A DNA stretch of 43,426 bases, taken from the NCBI RefSeq assembly GCF_003350205.1, contig NZ_QLLC01000025.1, positions 1-43,426 of the forward strand. The letters are read 5' to 3'. Source of the DNA: Brevundimonas bullata (lineage in GTDB: Bacteria > Pseudomonadota > Alphaproteobacteria > Caulobacterales > Caulobacteraceae). Shown here one piece after another: positions 31,777 to 41,282 of this stretch. The notes below the pieces were generated by a model. That model did not search any database and was not told the DNA's origin. It saw nothing but the letters and a program-made list of their open reading frames with translations. Within the stretch, counting starts at the first letter, position 1. The number at the start of each line of letters is the position of its first letter. Both the position numbers and the translations under genes were made by a program.

Positions 31777-32430
31777 TTAACGGCGACGATACCAGATGCT
31801 CAGTTCATTGGCGTCCGATAGCCTTGAATCTGGGGTGCATAGGTGGCCGTGATCGTCATTTGGATTAATCGCTTCGATCATGAAGCCCGACTGGTAGAGA
31901 CCAAGGCATACGTCTTCAAAGACGAATTTTTCATCCTTGTAGAGTTTTGTGTCATGGTTTCGGCTGCATTCGATGTCGCCGCCTTGGACTATGCTGATCA
32001 TGTCGCCGAGTCCAATGAGAACTTGGTAGTCAAGTCCTTGAACATCAGTATGTAGGTGGTCTATCTGATTGATATTTTTCTCTAGGCAGAAATCTCTAAG
32101 GGTGATTATTTCTACATCAATTTGCTTGGTGACCTTGAAGTCGGTTCGGCCCTTCCAGGTGGTCTCAATATTGTCGTTAAAATTTAGAAGAGAAGATGTT
32201 CCCCAGTCTCCCTGCCCAGCGATATTGAACTTAGCGGTGCCTGGTTTGTCCGAGACCGCTTTCTGTATAACGTGATAGTTTGTGCATGCGCGTGCGCGTT
32301 GGCGCAAATGGTCTGCAAGCTCAGGTGTGGGTTCAAAGGCGTAAACCACCCAGTCTGGATTTCCGGCCATGGGCAAGCTGGATCGACCATCATTTGCGCC
32401 TACATCAAAGTAGATCTTTGGTTCATTCAT
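31777..32430 (-). CDS. FkbM-family methyltransferase
   Basis: A 217-residue SAM-dependent methyltransferase: FDVGANDG (8-15) forms the cofactor-binding loop, FEPTPE binds the ribose end, and ITLRDFCLEK with HLHTDVQGLDYQVLIGLG matches the FkbM domain. FkbM enzymes O-methylate sugars of antibiotics and surface polysaccharides. The ATG at 32430 has GAGG about 6 bases upstream. It precedes kpsM on the same strand, in the A+T-rich island, and probably caps or decorates the capsule sugar. The methylated position is unknown. Confidence 0.87.
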   Translation of the reverse strand: MNEPKIYFDVGANDGRSSLPMAGNPDWVVYAFEPTPELADHLRQRARACTNYHVIQKAVSDKPGTAKFNIAGQGDWGTSSLLNFNDNIETTWKGRTDFKVTKQIDVEIITLRDFCLEKNINQIDHLHTDVQGLDYQVLIGLGDMISIVQGGDIECSRNHDTKLYKDEKFVFEDVCLGLYQSGFMIEAINPNDDHGHLCTPDSRLSDANELSIWYRRR

Positions 32431-32538
32431 TCTTTACCTCAGCCTTATGAAGATTGATCTGAGTTGCGATGTATTTATTTGTTGAGCAACCAGCTCGGTG
32501 CCTTTTCATTATTTAATTCCGAAGTTCGAATAGCCCGG

Positions 32539-33837
32539 CTAGCTTATGTTTGCGTATAGTTGTCCTAGTTTTTCCGCGTAAATCGAAGGAGAGAAGGCTT
32601 CGGACCTTGTTTTTCCATTCCGGGACAATTCTTCGCAATAGGCGCTTTCGCGGCTTAGGAGGGTAAAAGCATTGCGGATCGAGGTGATGTCAAGTGGGTC
32701 CGCATAGCATGCGGCTTCACCGCAAACTTCTGCGAGCGCGGGAGTCTGGGAGGCGAGGACTGGCGTTCCTAGCATCATGGATTCCAGGGCCGGCAGGCCG
32801 AAGCCCTCGTAGACGGACGGAAAAACGGTGGCTCGGGCTCCGCGAATTAGTGTGGCTAGTTGAGTTTCGCTTAGATAGTCTAGGTGGATAATGCGATTTG
32901 ATGAATTTGTGTTCTTTTGCGTGAAATTTTTTAGATGAAATTTTTCCGCATCGTTTAGCCATCCTCTGTGACCAACAATGACTAGAGGCATTGTTGTATC
33001 TGAGGTAAGTATAGCCTCTATAGTTCTTAGTAAATTTTTCTTCGGTTCTATTGCGCCAAAGAAAAGAAAGAAATTTTTATACTCAAGTTCGAACTGCGTA
33101 TCTATATCTCTTTCTATATCTGATTCTGATCGACTGACTATAGAGGGGGGCGGATTTACCGACTGGTGGATTACGGTCAGTTTATTTTCAGAAATACCAA
33201 ACATTTCAATGGCGTCACGTCGCGTGGTTTCTGATATCGCAACAACGGCGTCGGCTTTATCGAAAACTGCCCGGCAGAGTTTTGCGTATTTTACGCGATC
33301 ATGCCGTGTCGTGTAAGGCGCGCGAAGGGGAATGAGGTCGTGCAACGTATAGACGTTAGCTTGCTTTCGAGCATGGATGGGTAAGAAGGTGGTCCAGTGA
33401 ACCACATCGGGTTTCTGTGCCTCGCCCTTAAATATTAGCGGCGCCATGGCGTTATGCTTGCTGAAGGAGCGATTGCTGTCTGCGAAGAGGTTGGAGCAAT
33501 GCCAGACGGTTGATGCGGGGGGCGGGGCACCGTTTGGCCACATGACCTTGTCGGCCATCGAGACTTCCATGGCGGCGCGTCCGATGGGGGTCGATATGCG
33601 TGTCGCACGTCGGGCAATGCGATCAAGGCGAGAGCGAGCGGGGGGCGTTGTGTCGCGGTCTGCTAGCAAAGCTGCGCGTTCAAGCGGCTTGACGCTGTTT
33701 GGGATGTCCTGTCCAAAAAGGACTTGGGTGCTGATGCCTGCTGTTGTCGCCCCCAACAACAGGTTGCGCGCATAGGTCTGGATGCCTGTGCCATGTGCCA
33801 GCGCCAGATTTAATCCATCGACACAAATCGTTGTCAT
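32539..33837 (-). CDS. GT4-family glycosyltransferase
   Basis: A 432-residue retaining glycosyltransferase. ICVDGLNLALAHGTGIQTYARNL is the N-terminal GT-B strand-loop, VYTLHDLIPLRAP and VVAISETTRRDAIEMFGI are typical of mannosyltransferase-like GT4 enzymes, and the donor site reads FFGAIEPKKN followed by YEGFGLPALESMMLGTPV (E-x7-E). The C-terminal half is strongly A+T-rich while the N-terminal third is nearer the genome average, so the gene may span the island border. ATG 33837 has GAGAGA upstream. It is first in the leftward set. Confidence 0.87.
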   Translation of the reverse strand: MTTICVDGLNLALAHGTGIQTYARNLLLGATTAGISTQVLFGQDIPNSVKPLERAALLADRDTTPPARSRLDRIARRATRISTPIGRAAMEVSMADKVMWPNGAPPPASTVWHCSNLFADSNRSFSKHNAMAPLIFKGEAQKPDVVHWTTFLPIHARKQANVYTLHDLIPLRAPYTTRHDRVKYAKLCRAVFDKADAVVAISETTRRDAIEMFGISENKLTVIHQSVNPPPSIVSRSESDIERDIDTQFELEYKNFFLFFGAIEPKKNLLRTIEAILTSDTTMPLVIVGHRGWLNDAEKFHLKNFTQKNTNSSNRIIHLDYLSETQLATLIRGARATVFPSVYEGFGLPALESMMLGTPVLASQTPALAEVCGEAACYADPLDITSIRNAFTLLSRESAYCEELSRNGKTRSEAFSPSIYAEKLGQLYANIS

Positions 33838-34002
33838 GATCTCTCTCTACAAGAGCGTTGGCTGCCCAAGCTATTTCGTCTCGATGGACGAATGGCGTTA
33901 CTGAGGCGGCGTCGCCTGAGACGAGGGTCAAAAGCGCTTTTACCATCGGCGGGTCGCCCGCGGTCAAGTGGAGGGAGGAATCTTTCTAGCGGCCTTGATT
34001 CC

Positions 34003-34911
34003 TTAGTACCTCCCCGTCCGGCTCAGCGCGCTCGCCGCAGGGCGCCCGATCTGGTCGCCGATCCAGCGGGCGGTGTTGATCAGGGCGTTCAGGTCGTAGC
34101 CGGTCGAGAAGCCGGCGCGTTCCAGCATATAGACCAGGTCCTCGGTTGCCACATTGCCGGTCGCGCCGGGGGCGAAGGGGCAGCCGCCGATGCCGCCGAC
34201 TGAGGCGTCGAGGATGTCCACGCCGGCCTCGACCCCGGCGTAGGCGTTGGCCAGGCCGGTGTTGCGGGTGTCGTGGAAGTGCAGGCGCAGGGTGGCGTCG
34301 GGCGCGGCCTTGCGAGCGGCCTCGACCTTTTTGGTCACGCTCCACGGGTCGCCGACGCCGATGGTGTCGGCCAGGGCGATCTCTTCGACGCCGAGCGCGG
34401 CGATGCGGGCGACCAGTTCGCTGACCTGTTCGACCGAGACCTCGCCGTCGAAGGGGCAGCCCCAGACGCAGGACAGGGTGGCCGTCAGCTTCGGCGTCGC
34501 GCCGGGCGCGCCTTCTGCGTTGCGACGACCCGCCATGATGTCGGACAGCATCTGCACCTGCTGGTCGACGTTCAGTCCCTGGTTCTTCAGGCCGAAGCCG
34601 TCGGTGGCGGACATGGCGACATTGACCTCGTCCACCGCCGTGCCGAGCGCGCGGTCATAGCCCTTGCCGTTCAAAACGAGGCCAATGCGGCTGCGGCCCG
34701 GTGCGGGGGGCAGGGCGGCCATGACCTCTTCGGCGCCCGCCATCTGGGGCACGTATTTCGGGTGGACGAAGCTGACGGCCTCAATGCGTTTGGCGCCGGC
34801 GGCTTCCAGGCGGCGGACGAAGTCGGCGCGGACGTCTGGCGTCAGCACGGCCTTTTCGTTCTGCAAGCCGTCGCGCGGCCCGACCTCGACGATCTGGATG
34901 AAACGCCCCAT
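34003..34911 (-). CDS. mvaB: hydroxymethylglutaryl-CoA lyase
   Basis: This 302-residue TIM-barrel lyase splits HMG-CoA into acetoacetate and acetyl-CoA at the end of leucine breakdown. IVEVGPRDGLQNE (8-20), the HFHDTRN metal site, and the C-terminal GGCPFAPGATGNVATEDLV with the catalytic cysteine loop are diagnostic. A related DRE-TIM lyase (citramalate/methylglutaryl type) is less likely. The start overlaps the ArnT-like gene's stop codon by one base. Other leucine-degradation genes are not in the window. Confidence 0.93.
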   Translation of the reverse strand: MGRFIQIVEVGPRDGLQNEKAVLTPDVRADFVRRLEAAGAKRIEAVSFVHPKYVPQMAGAEEVMAALPPAPGRSRIGLVLNGKGYDRALGTAVDEVNVAMSATDGFGLKNQGLNVDQQVQMLSDIMAGRRNAEGAPGATPKLTATLSCVWGCPFDGEVSVEQVSELVARIAALGVEEIALADTIGVGDPWSVTKKVEAARKAAPDATLRLHFHDTRNTGLANAYAGVEAGVDILDASVGGIGGCPFAPGATGNVATEDLVYMLERAGFSTGYDLNALINTARWIGDQIGRPAASALSRTGRY

Positions 34912-36584
34912 CAGCGTGCGCTCCGTTCGCCGGCGCCCGCAGGCGCATAGACGGTCAGTCGCACGTCGTCGCCCGAGGAATAGTTGTGGCCGCTGACCAC
35001 GCCGACGGCGCGCCCGGCGGCCCCGAGGTCGGCCAGGGCGCGGCGGAATTCTTCGTCGTCATGGGCCTCGACGATGGCGGGGCGGCCCTCGGCCAGGGCG
35101 CGGGCGGCGCCGGGGCCGTCGGTCAGCTGGGTGTCGCGTCCGGTCAGGAAGACGAAGCTGGGCTCATGGAAGGTGGTGATGGCCACCGGCCCCGGATAGC
35201 GGCCCTGGGCGGGGCTCAGCTCGGCCGATTCCAGCGTCTTCACCAGACGCGGGGCGATGGACAGGGGGCGCAGCTGGCGGATGGTCCCGGCGAGGCCGGC
35301 GTGGGCGATGACGCCGCACAGGATGGCGGCCAGAACCCCGGTGATCGCCGCTCGATTGACCAGCAGGAAGCCGCCGACGGCCGCCGCCATGACGGCGAAG
35401 ACGATGGTCACGGTGGCCCAGGTCTGGGCCGTCGAACGCCCGAACTCGGTCAGGCCATAGACGGTGATGGCGCAGATGACGACAGCGGCGAACAGGCCGA
35501 GCAGGGCGCCGGAAATGCGCGAGACCTTGCCGATCGGCTGGGTCAGGGCGGCCGCGGCCAGCAGGGCGATCGCGCCGAAGGTGGGCAGGGTGTAGTGCCA
35601 CAGCTTGGTCGGGGCGATCTCGAACATCAGCCAGGCGGGGATCAGCCAGCAGAGGGCGAAGCGGATGGCCGGCTCGGCGCGGCGATGCCAGCCCGTCGAC
35701 AGGGCGGCGGGCAGCATCAGGGTGACGGGGAACAACAGCAGGGGCGACAGCAGCACGTACATGCCGAAGAAGCCGCCATGGCTTTCGTGAGCGCCGGCCA
35801 GCTTGGGGGCGAGGTCGCCGCCGATGGCTTCACGCCAGAAGCCGCCGTCGGTGGCGATGGTGATGGCGATGGCCCAGGGCCCGACCAGCAGGGCGACCAG
35901 GGGCAGGCCCCAACCCCACCCCAGCTTGCCTAGCCATTTGATGTTTCGATCCCAGACCGACAGGGCGATGATCGACAGGGCCACGACCAGAATGCCGATC
36001 GGTCCCTTGATCAGGATCGACAGGCCGATGCCCAGCCAGAACAGCAGCTTGTGCCAGCGGATCGGCTTCTCGTTGGCCCGCGTCACCATATAGATCCGCG
36101 CCAGCGCCGCCATCGAAAGGGTCGTCAGGCCGCACAGCATGGCGTCGGTCTTGGCGATGCCGGCCTCGGACGACAGAAGGAAGGTGGCGCCCAGCATGGC
36201 GCCCGCCAAAAAGCCCGCGCGATTGCCGAACAGCGCTGCCCCGGCCCAGGCCACGGCCCAGGCGGCCAGCATGGCCCCGAACAGCGACGGCAGGCGATAG
36301 GGCTGGATGTTGCGGTCCTCGACGTCCGAGGTCAGGCCGACGGCGACGGCCTGCATCCAGTAGATGCCGACGGGCTTCTTCCAGCGCGGCTCGTCCTGGA
36401 AGCGGATGTCGACATAGTCGCCGCTTTCCAGCATCTGCGCGGTCGCCTGGGCGAAGCGGCTTTCGTCGCGGTCCAGCGGCGGCAGCAGCATCAGGCTGGG
36501 CAGGCCGGCGAGCAGGGTCAGCAGGGCCGCCAGAACGGGGCCGCGCCAGCCGGCGATGAGGTGATCCAGGTTCGGGCGGTTCAT
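34911..36584 (-). CDS. ArnT-like membrane glycosyltransferase (GT83)
   Basis: A 557-residue integral membrane protein with about ten hydrophobic segments. The diagnostic N-terminal loop LDRDESRFAQATAQMLESG (about 38-56) and the RWKKPVGIYW segment belong to the ArnT/PMT group (GT-C fold), which moves sugars from polyprenyl phosphate onto lipid A or other periplasmic acceptors. The soluble C-terminal domain (about residues 440-557) is of the expected kind. A divergent GT2 gene (36690) probably supplies polyprenyl-phosphate sugar. The transferred sugar is unknown, and aminoarabinose should not be assumed. Confidence 0.88.
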   Translation of the reverse strand: MNRPNLDHLIAGWRGPVLAALLTLLAGLPSLMLLPPLDRDESRFAQATAQMLESGDYVDIRFQDEPRWKKPVGIYWMQAVAVGLTSDVEDRNIQPYRLPSLFGAMLAAWAVAWAGAALFGNRAGFLAGAMLGATFLLSSEAGIAKTDAMLCGLTTLSMAALARIYMVTRANEKPIRWHKLLFWLGIGLSILIKGPIGILVVALSIIALSVWDRNIKWLGKLGWGWGLPLVALLVGPWAIAITIATDGGFWREAIGGDLAPKLAGAHESHGGFFGMYVLLSPLLLFPVTLMLPAALSTGWHRRAEPAIRFALCWLIPAWLMFEIAPTKLWHYTLPTFGAIALLAAAALTQPIGKVSRISGALLGLFAAVVICAITVYGLTEFGRSTAQTWATVTIVFAVMAAAVGGFLLVNRAAITGVLAAILCGVIAHAGLAGTIRQLRPLSIAPRLVKTLESAELSPAQGRYPGPVAITTFHEPSFVFLTGRDTQLTDGPGAARALAEGRPAIVEAHDDEEFRRALADLGAAGRAVGVVSGHNYSSGDDVRLTVYAPAGAGERSAR

Positions 36585-36689
36585 GGCGCTGTCGTATCAC
36601 GCCGACGCCGCCCCCCGGAAGCTTCAGCTTGTAACCTCTTCGCGCGGCCCGGTTTTCCTAAGGCCCGGCGATGCGCTACAGAGCGACAA

Positions 36690-37427
36690 ATGACCGACAG
36701 CCCTGCCTCTAATCCTGACATCTCAGTCGTTGTGCCTGTGCATGACGAATCCGGCGCGGCCGTGCCTCTGGCGCGGGAGATCGCCGAGGCCTTCGCCGGC
36801 CGGTCCTATGAGATGATCTTCGTCAACGACGCCAGCCGGGATTCCACCCTGGCCGAACTTCAGGCGGCGATGGCGGAGCTGCCGACCTTGCGGGTGCTGT
36901 CGCATGCGACCAATGCGGGTCAGAGCCGCGCGGTGCGCACCGGGGTCCTGGCGGCGCGCGCGCCCATCATCGTCACCCTGGACGGCGACGGCCAGAACCC
37001 GCCCGCCGACGCTCCGCGTCTGGCCGACGCCCTGATCGCGGCGCCCGCCAATGTCGCCCTGGTCGGCGGCGTCCGCGCCAAGCGTCAGGATTCGAACGCC
37101 AAGCGTCAGGCTTCGATCTGGGCCAACCGTATCCGCAGGAAGCTGCTGTCCGACGACGCCGACGACACCGGCTGCGGGCTCAAGGCCTTCCGCCGCGACG
37201 TCTTCCTGCGCCTACCCTACTTCGATCACATCCACCGCTACCTGCCGGCGCTGACGATCCGCGAGGGCTATGAGAACCGCTACCTAGAGGTCGATCACCG
37301 CCATCGCGAAGTCGGTCGGTCGAAATACACCAACTGGGGGCGGCTGCGGGCCTCCTTCTCGGACCTGCTGGGCGTGATGTGGCTGAAGTCGCGCTCACGG
37401 CGTCCGGGCGCGATCAGCGAGTTCTGA
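36690..37427 (+). CDS. polyprenyl-phosphate glycosyltransferase-like GT2
   Basis: A 245-residue GT-A enzyme: ISVVVPVHDESGA, FVNDASRDSTL, then the metal motif LDGDGQNPPAD, then DTGCGLKAFRRDVF and a basic ending. It matches dolichol/undecaprenyl-phosphate mannosyl- or glucosyltransferases (DPM1/ArnC/GtrB type) but lacks the C-terminal membrane helices of GtrB, so it is a soluble, DPM1-like form. ATG 36690 is the natural start before MTDSPASNP; the frame stays open far upstream in the divergent gene's shadow. It is divergent from the ArnT-like gene by 105 bases, probably as its donor-making partner. Confidence 0.87.
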   Translation: MTDSPASNPDISVVVPVHDESGAAVPLAREIAEAFAGRSYEMIFVNDASRDSTLAELQAAMAELPTLRVLSHATNAGQSRAVRTGVLAARAPIIVTLDGDGQNPPADAPRLADALIAAPANVALVGGVRAKRQDSNAKRQASIWANRIRRKLLSDDADDTGCGLKAFRRDVFLRLPYFDHIHRYLPALTIREGYENRYLEVDHRHREVGRSKYTNWGRLRASFSDLLGVMWLKSRSRRPGAISEF

Positions 37428-37506
37428 CCCGGCCATTCTGGTCTTGGGGGCCATATGGCCGCGCGCCGGAAACCGGGGTAAGCAGGGTGATCTGGAGGGA
37501 CCGCCC

Positions 37507-37932
37507 ATGCTGATCGCCATACCGCTGCTGGTCGTGCCGGTGGTGATCTACAATCTGGTGATCCTGCTCGGCGGAAGCGCGCCGGACGCGGTGCTGGGGC
37601 CGGCGTCGGTGCTGAGCGAAGTCCTGTTTCGCGTGCCGATGACCTCGGGCGCGGTGTGGAGCATCAGCGTAGGCGACCTGATCCTGTTCCTGTCGCTGAT
37701 CCTGCTGTTCGTGGAGCTGTTGAAGTCGACCTCCAGCCAGAGGGTCGCCATCGTCAATCACGCCCTGTCGATGGTGCTGTTCGTCGTCTGCCTGGTCGAG
37801 TTCCTGCTGCTGCCGGGGTTTGCCGGATCGGTCTTCTTCCTGATCCTGACCATGGTGCTGCTGGACGTTCTGGCGGGTTTCATCGTCACCATCATCGCCT
37901 CGCGGCGCGACTTCGACATGAACCCGCGCTGA
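37507..37932 (+). CDS. small integral membrane protein
   Basis: A 141-residue, very hydrophobic protein with probably four membrane helices (near residues 3-22, 54-70, 84-105 and 108-130) and a short polar tail RRDFDMNPR. GGAGGG about 7 bases before ATG 37507 supports the start over a longer frame from 37444. No family recognised. It is widely similar in general style to uncharacterised inner membrane proteins of Caulobacterales; a role in envelope sugar transfer is possible only by proximity. Confidence 0.72.
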   Translation: MLIAIPLLVVPVVIYNLVILLGGSAPDAVLGPASVLSEVLFRVPMTSGAVWSISVGDLILFLSLILLFVELLKSTSSQRVAIVNHALSMVLFVVCLVEFLLLPGFAGSVFFLILTMVLLDVLAGFIVTIIASRRDFDMNPR

Positions 37933-37944
37933 GCGGTCTGAAGC

Positions 37945-38019
37945 CTAGCTGAAGGCGACGAAGACCAGGGCGACCACGGTCACGTCGAAGAGGCGGGCGG
38001 CGAGGTTGAGGACGGCCAT
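37945..38019 (-). CDS. 24-residue hydrophobic microprotein (candidate)
   Basis: A short frame on the minus strand reads MAVLNLAARLFDVTVVALVF and then VAFS before TAG. A well-placed GGAG lies about 8 bases before the ATG (38019). The product would be a single membrane helix with a small positive N-terminus. It lies between the membrane protein and the PhaR-associated genes, antisense to nothing else. Coding status is inferred from the ribosome-binding site and sensible composition only. Confidence 0.45.
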   Translation of the reverse strand: MAVLNLAARLFDVTVVALVFVAFS

Positions 38020-38105
38020 GGGCGAAACTCCGGTCGAAGACGCCGGAGCCGTCGCAAGCGCCATGCCATCAGCCGGTCAGGGCCAAGGTCAGGCTTGGGG
38101 CCCGG

Positions 38106-38483
38106 CTAGACCTCGGTCTGTCTCGCCTTGCCCACGCGAGGGCGACGGTCGTGCTTGCCCGAATATTCCGCGCCCAGATAGGTGGAGCGGGCGGCGTCCA
38201 GCACGGGCGGGCCCCCCTTGAGGCCGCGCTTCTGTCCCTTCTGGCCCAGCACCTGGGCGGCGAACAGGGCGGGCGGCGCCACCACAGGATTGGGGGGCGA
38301 CACGGCAGGCTTTGCCGAGGAGGCGGCATGATCGACCCGCTCGCCCGCCGGGACCAGGCCCCGCGAGGCTTGTTCGGCTTTCGCTTCCGCAGCCCGCCGG
38401 TCGCGCCCGCGCCGGTCGCCTTCGCGGCGCTCGTGCACCGTATGGCCCTCGATCGGGCCGACCGGGCGCACGCTGTCGGTCAT
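38106..38483 (-). CDS. hypothetical protein, basic and Pro/Ala-rich
   Basis: A 125-residue soluble protein with many Arg and Lys residues, an N-terminal ERREGDRRGRDRRA stretch and a C-terminal segment (LGAEYSGKHDRRPRVGK). No family recognised. Its ATG overlaps the phaR stop codon (ATGA), so it is likely co-translated with it. The Arg-rich N-terminus may bind nucleic acid or the phasin surface, which is speculation. Confidence 0.7.
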   Translation of the reverse strand: MTDSVRPVGPIEGHTVHERREGDRRGRDRRAAEAKAEQASRGLVPAGERVDHAASSAKPAVSPPNPVVAPPALFAAQVLGQKGQKRGLKGGPPVLDAARSTYLGAEYSGKHDRRPRVGKARQTEV

Positions 38484-39103
38484 TTGCCGGCGCCGGCCAG
38501 GCGGTCGATCTGGGCGCGCATCTCGTCCATCTGGCGACGCATTTCGTCCAGCGCCGAGGCGCCGGCCGGCGCAGCCTTGGTTTCGGGCTCGGAGGGCTTC
38601 TCAGTTTCGGCTTCGGGGCGGCCATAGCCCGCCATGCCGGGGAAGATTTTCATGGCGCGTTCGAACATGGCCATGTTCTGACGCACGGCTTCTTCCATCA
38701 GCCCGCCGCCGGGCGTGCCGGCGAAGGTGCGGGTGAACTGGGTGCGAAGTTGCTCCTGCTGACGGCTGAAGCTGTCCAACGACATCTCCAGATAGGACGG
38801 TAGGACCGCCTGCATCGAGTTGCCGTAGAAGCCGATCAGTTGGCGCAGGAACTGGACGGGCAGCAGGGCCTCGCCCCGGCTTTCCTCCTCGAAGATGATC
38901 TGCGTCAGGATCTGACGTGTCAGCTCGTCATTGGTCTTGGCGTCATAGACGACGAATTCGACCCCCTCGCGCACCATCTGCGCCAGGTCTTCCAGCGTCA
39001 CATAGGCGCTGGTGGCGGTGTTATAGAGCCGCCGGTTCGCATACTTCTTGATGACGACGACGCCGTCACGGGTTTTTCCGCCCTCGGATTTCTTGTCGGC
39101 CAC
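38480..39103 (-). CDS. phaR: polyhydroxyalkanoate synthesis regulator PhaR
   Basis: PhaR represses phasin and PHA synthesis genes and also binds PHA granules, sensing their amount. The PHB accumulation regulatory domain is clear: VVIKKYANRRLYNTATSAYV (about residues 16-35), then VYDAKTNDELTRQILTQIIFEEE, followed by an amphipathic helical region and a C-terminal coiled coil (MRRQMDEMRAQIDRL). GTG 39103 is chosen over a frame back to 39139 because the family sequence starts with the short MADKKSEGG-type tail. The acetyl-CoA acetyltransferase gene 1 kb to the right makes the PHA precursor pathway likely. Confidence 0.92.
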   Translation of the reverse strand: MADKKSEGGKTRDGVVVIKKYANRRLYNTATSAYVTLEDLAQMVREGVEFVVYDAKTNDELTRQILTQIIFEEESRGEALLPVQFLRQLIGFYGNSMQAVLPSYLEMSLDSFSRQQEQLRTQFTRTFAGTPGGGLMEEAVRQNMAMFERAMKIFPGMAGYGRPEAETEKPSEPETKAAPAGASALDEMRRQMDEMRAQIDRLAGAGK

Positions 39104-39175
39104 GCTTGTTCTCGCGTTGTTGCAACGCCGCACTATCACGCGTTGCGAGCGCGAACGCCAGAGGGCGCCGCAAGG

Positions 39176-39829
39176 TCAGGCTGCGCCGGGGGCCAGAACC
39201 ACGCCGACCAGGATGGCGGCCCAGTGAACGCCGGCCCCGGCGACGACGAAGCCGTGCCAGATCGCGCGACGGAATTTCATCTTCTGGCTGATGAAGACGA
39301 AGACGCCTGAGGTGTAGATCAGGCCGCCCGCGACCAGCAGGCCGAGCGCCAGCGGATGCACCGTCTCGATCATCGGCTTCAGCGCAAAGATCGCCACCCA
39401 GCCGAACAGCACATAGACCCCGCTCCAGAAGGCGTCGGAGATGCGCGGCGCGAACATCTTCACCGCGACGCCGGTCAGGGCCATCAGCCAGACGGCCAGG
39501 GTGAAGCCGATGGACCAGGCGCCCTCGAACCTCTGGGTGGTGAAGGGGGTGTAGCTGCCGGCGATCATCAGGAAGATGGCGGCCTCGTCCAGCCGCCGCA
39601 GCACGGGCCGCGCGGCGCAAGGGTGGGTCTGGTTATAGATGGTCGAGGCCGTCAGCATGGCCATCAAGCACAGAGCGTAGACGGCGGTGGCCACCACGGC
39701 GCCGATGCCGCTGTAGAGCCCCGCCAGCACCGCCAGGACGATCCCGCCGACCGCCGCCAGACCCAGGCCCACCAAGTGAACCCACAGATCGGCCAGACGC
39801 TCGGCGCGCGTCTGATAGTGCTCGATCAT
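39176..39829 (-). CDS. hemolysin III (PAQR-like) membrane protein
   Basis: A seven-helix membrane protein of the hemolysin III/PAQR family. Signature segments are DLWVHLVG near the N-terminus, IFLMIAGSYTPF in the middle, and RRAIWHGFVVAGAGVHW near the C-terminus, with the conserved His residues of the zinc site. True haemolytic activity is unproven for most bacterial members. The frame extends upstream to ATG 39901; 39829 (MIEHYQTRAERL) is preferred because the family starts there, but neither start has a clear ribosome-binding site. Confidence 0.87.
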   Translation of the reverse strand: MIEHYQTRAERLADLWVHLVGLGLAAVGGIVLAVLAGLYSGIGAVVATAVYALCLMAMLTASTIYNQTHPCAARPVLRRLDEAAIFLMIAGSYTPFTTQRFEGAWSIGFTLAVWLMALTGVAVKMFAPRISDAFWSGVYVLFGWVAIFALKPMIETVHPLALGLLVAGGLIYTSGVFVFISQKMKFRRAIWHGFVVAGAGVHWAAILVGVVLAPGAA

Positions 39830-39958
39830 GTCGAGGTCGTCGGGCGTACAAACCCGGCTCGCCAAGGATTTCAGCCGCACCAGCATCACTCCGAAAAGCA
39901 TCAGTCGAGGCTATCGTTCCCGACAGATTGCGCCCGGAGGATGACGAAGTGCTGTACT

Positions 39959-39970
39959 TCGCAACTGCGA
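39959..39970. promoter_or_regulatory. short palindrome upstream of the acetyltransferase gene
   Basis: TCGCAACTGCGA (5-2-5 perfect palindrome) lies 64 bases before the start codon of the acetyl-CoA acetyltransferase gene. It may be an operator. It is not a perfect match to the published PhaR site of Rhodobacter-type bacteria (CTGC-n-GCAG), so the binding protein is unknown. Confidence 0.3.
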
Positions 39971-39985
39971 GAGGTGACGCCGTGA

Positions 39986-41206
<1,221 letters not shown>

Positions 41207-41231
41207 CGCCTCGCTGACAGGCTGAAAAGCA

Positions 41232-41264
41232 AAAGGCCGGCGGAGCGATCCGCCGGCCTTTCTC
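41232..41264. terminator. bidirectional intrinsic terminator between convergent genes
   Basis: A perfect 13-bp stem (41232-41244 with 41249-41261) with a GCGA loop. The rightward transcript ends in TTTCT, while the leftward one ends in TTTTGCTTTT. It serves both phaA and the autotransporter gene. Confidence 0.85.
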
Positions 41265-41282
41265 ATGTCTGGAACTGCGGGA

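Noticed and set aside
33680..33967. A 95-codon leftward frame upstream of and overlapping the GT4 gene at 32539-33837 (starting MTAGDPPMVKALLTLVSG)
   Set aside because: Most of it overlaps the start of a clear glycosyltransferase in another frame, and the second half has the odd composition of a shadow. The first 40 codons could be a gene remnant, but nothing supports translation.
36051..36689. An open stretch in frame with and upstream of the GT2 gene
   Set aside because: It is antisense to the ArnT-like gene and of shadow composition; the GT2 family sequence starts at ATG 36690.
37449..37460. GGCCATATGGCC, a perfect 12-base palindrome before the small membrane protein gene
   Set aside because: Short palindromes like this occur by chance at high G+C, and no second copy or neighbouring regulator supports a role.
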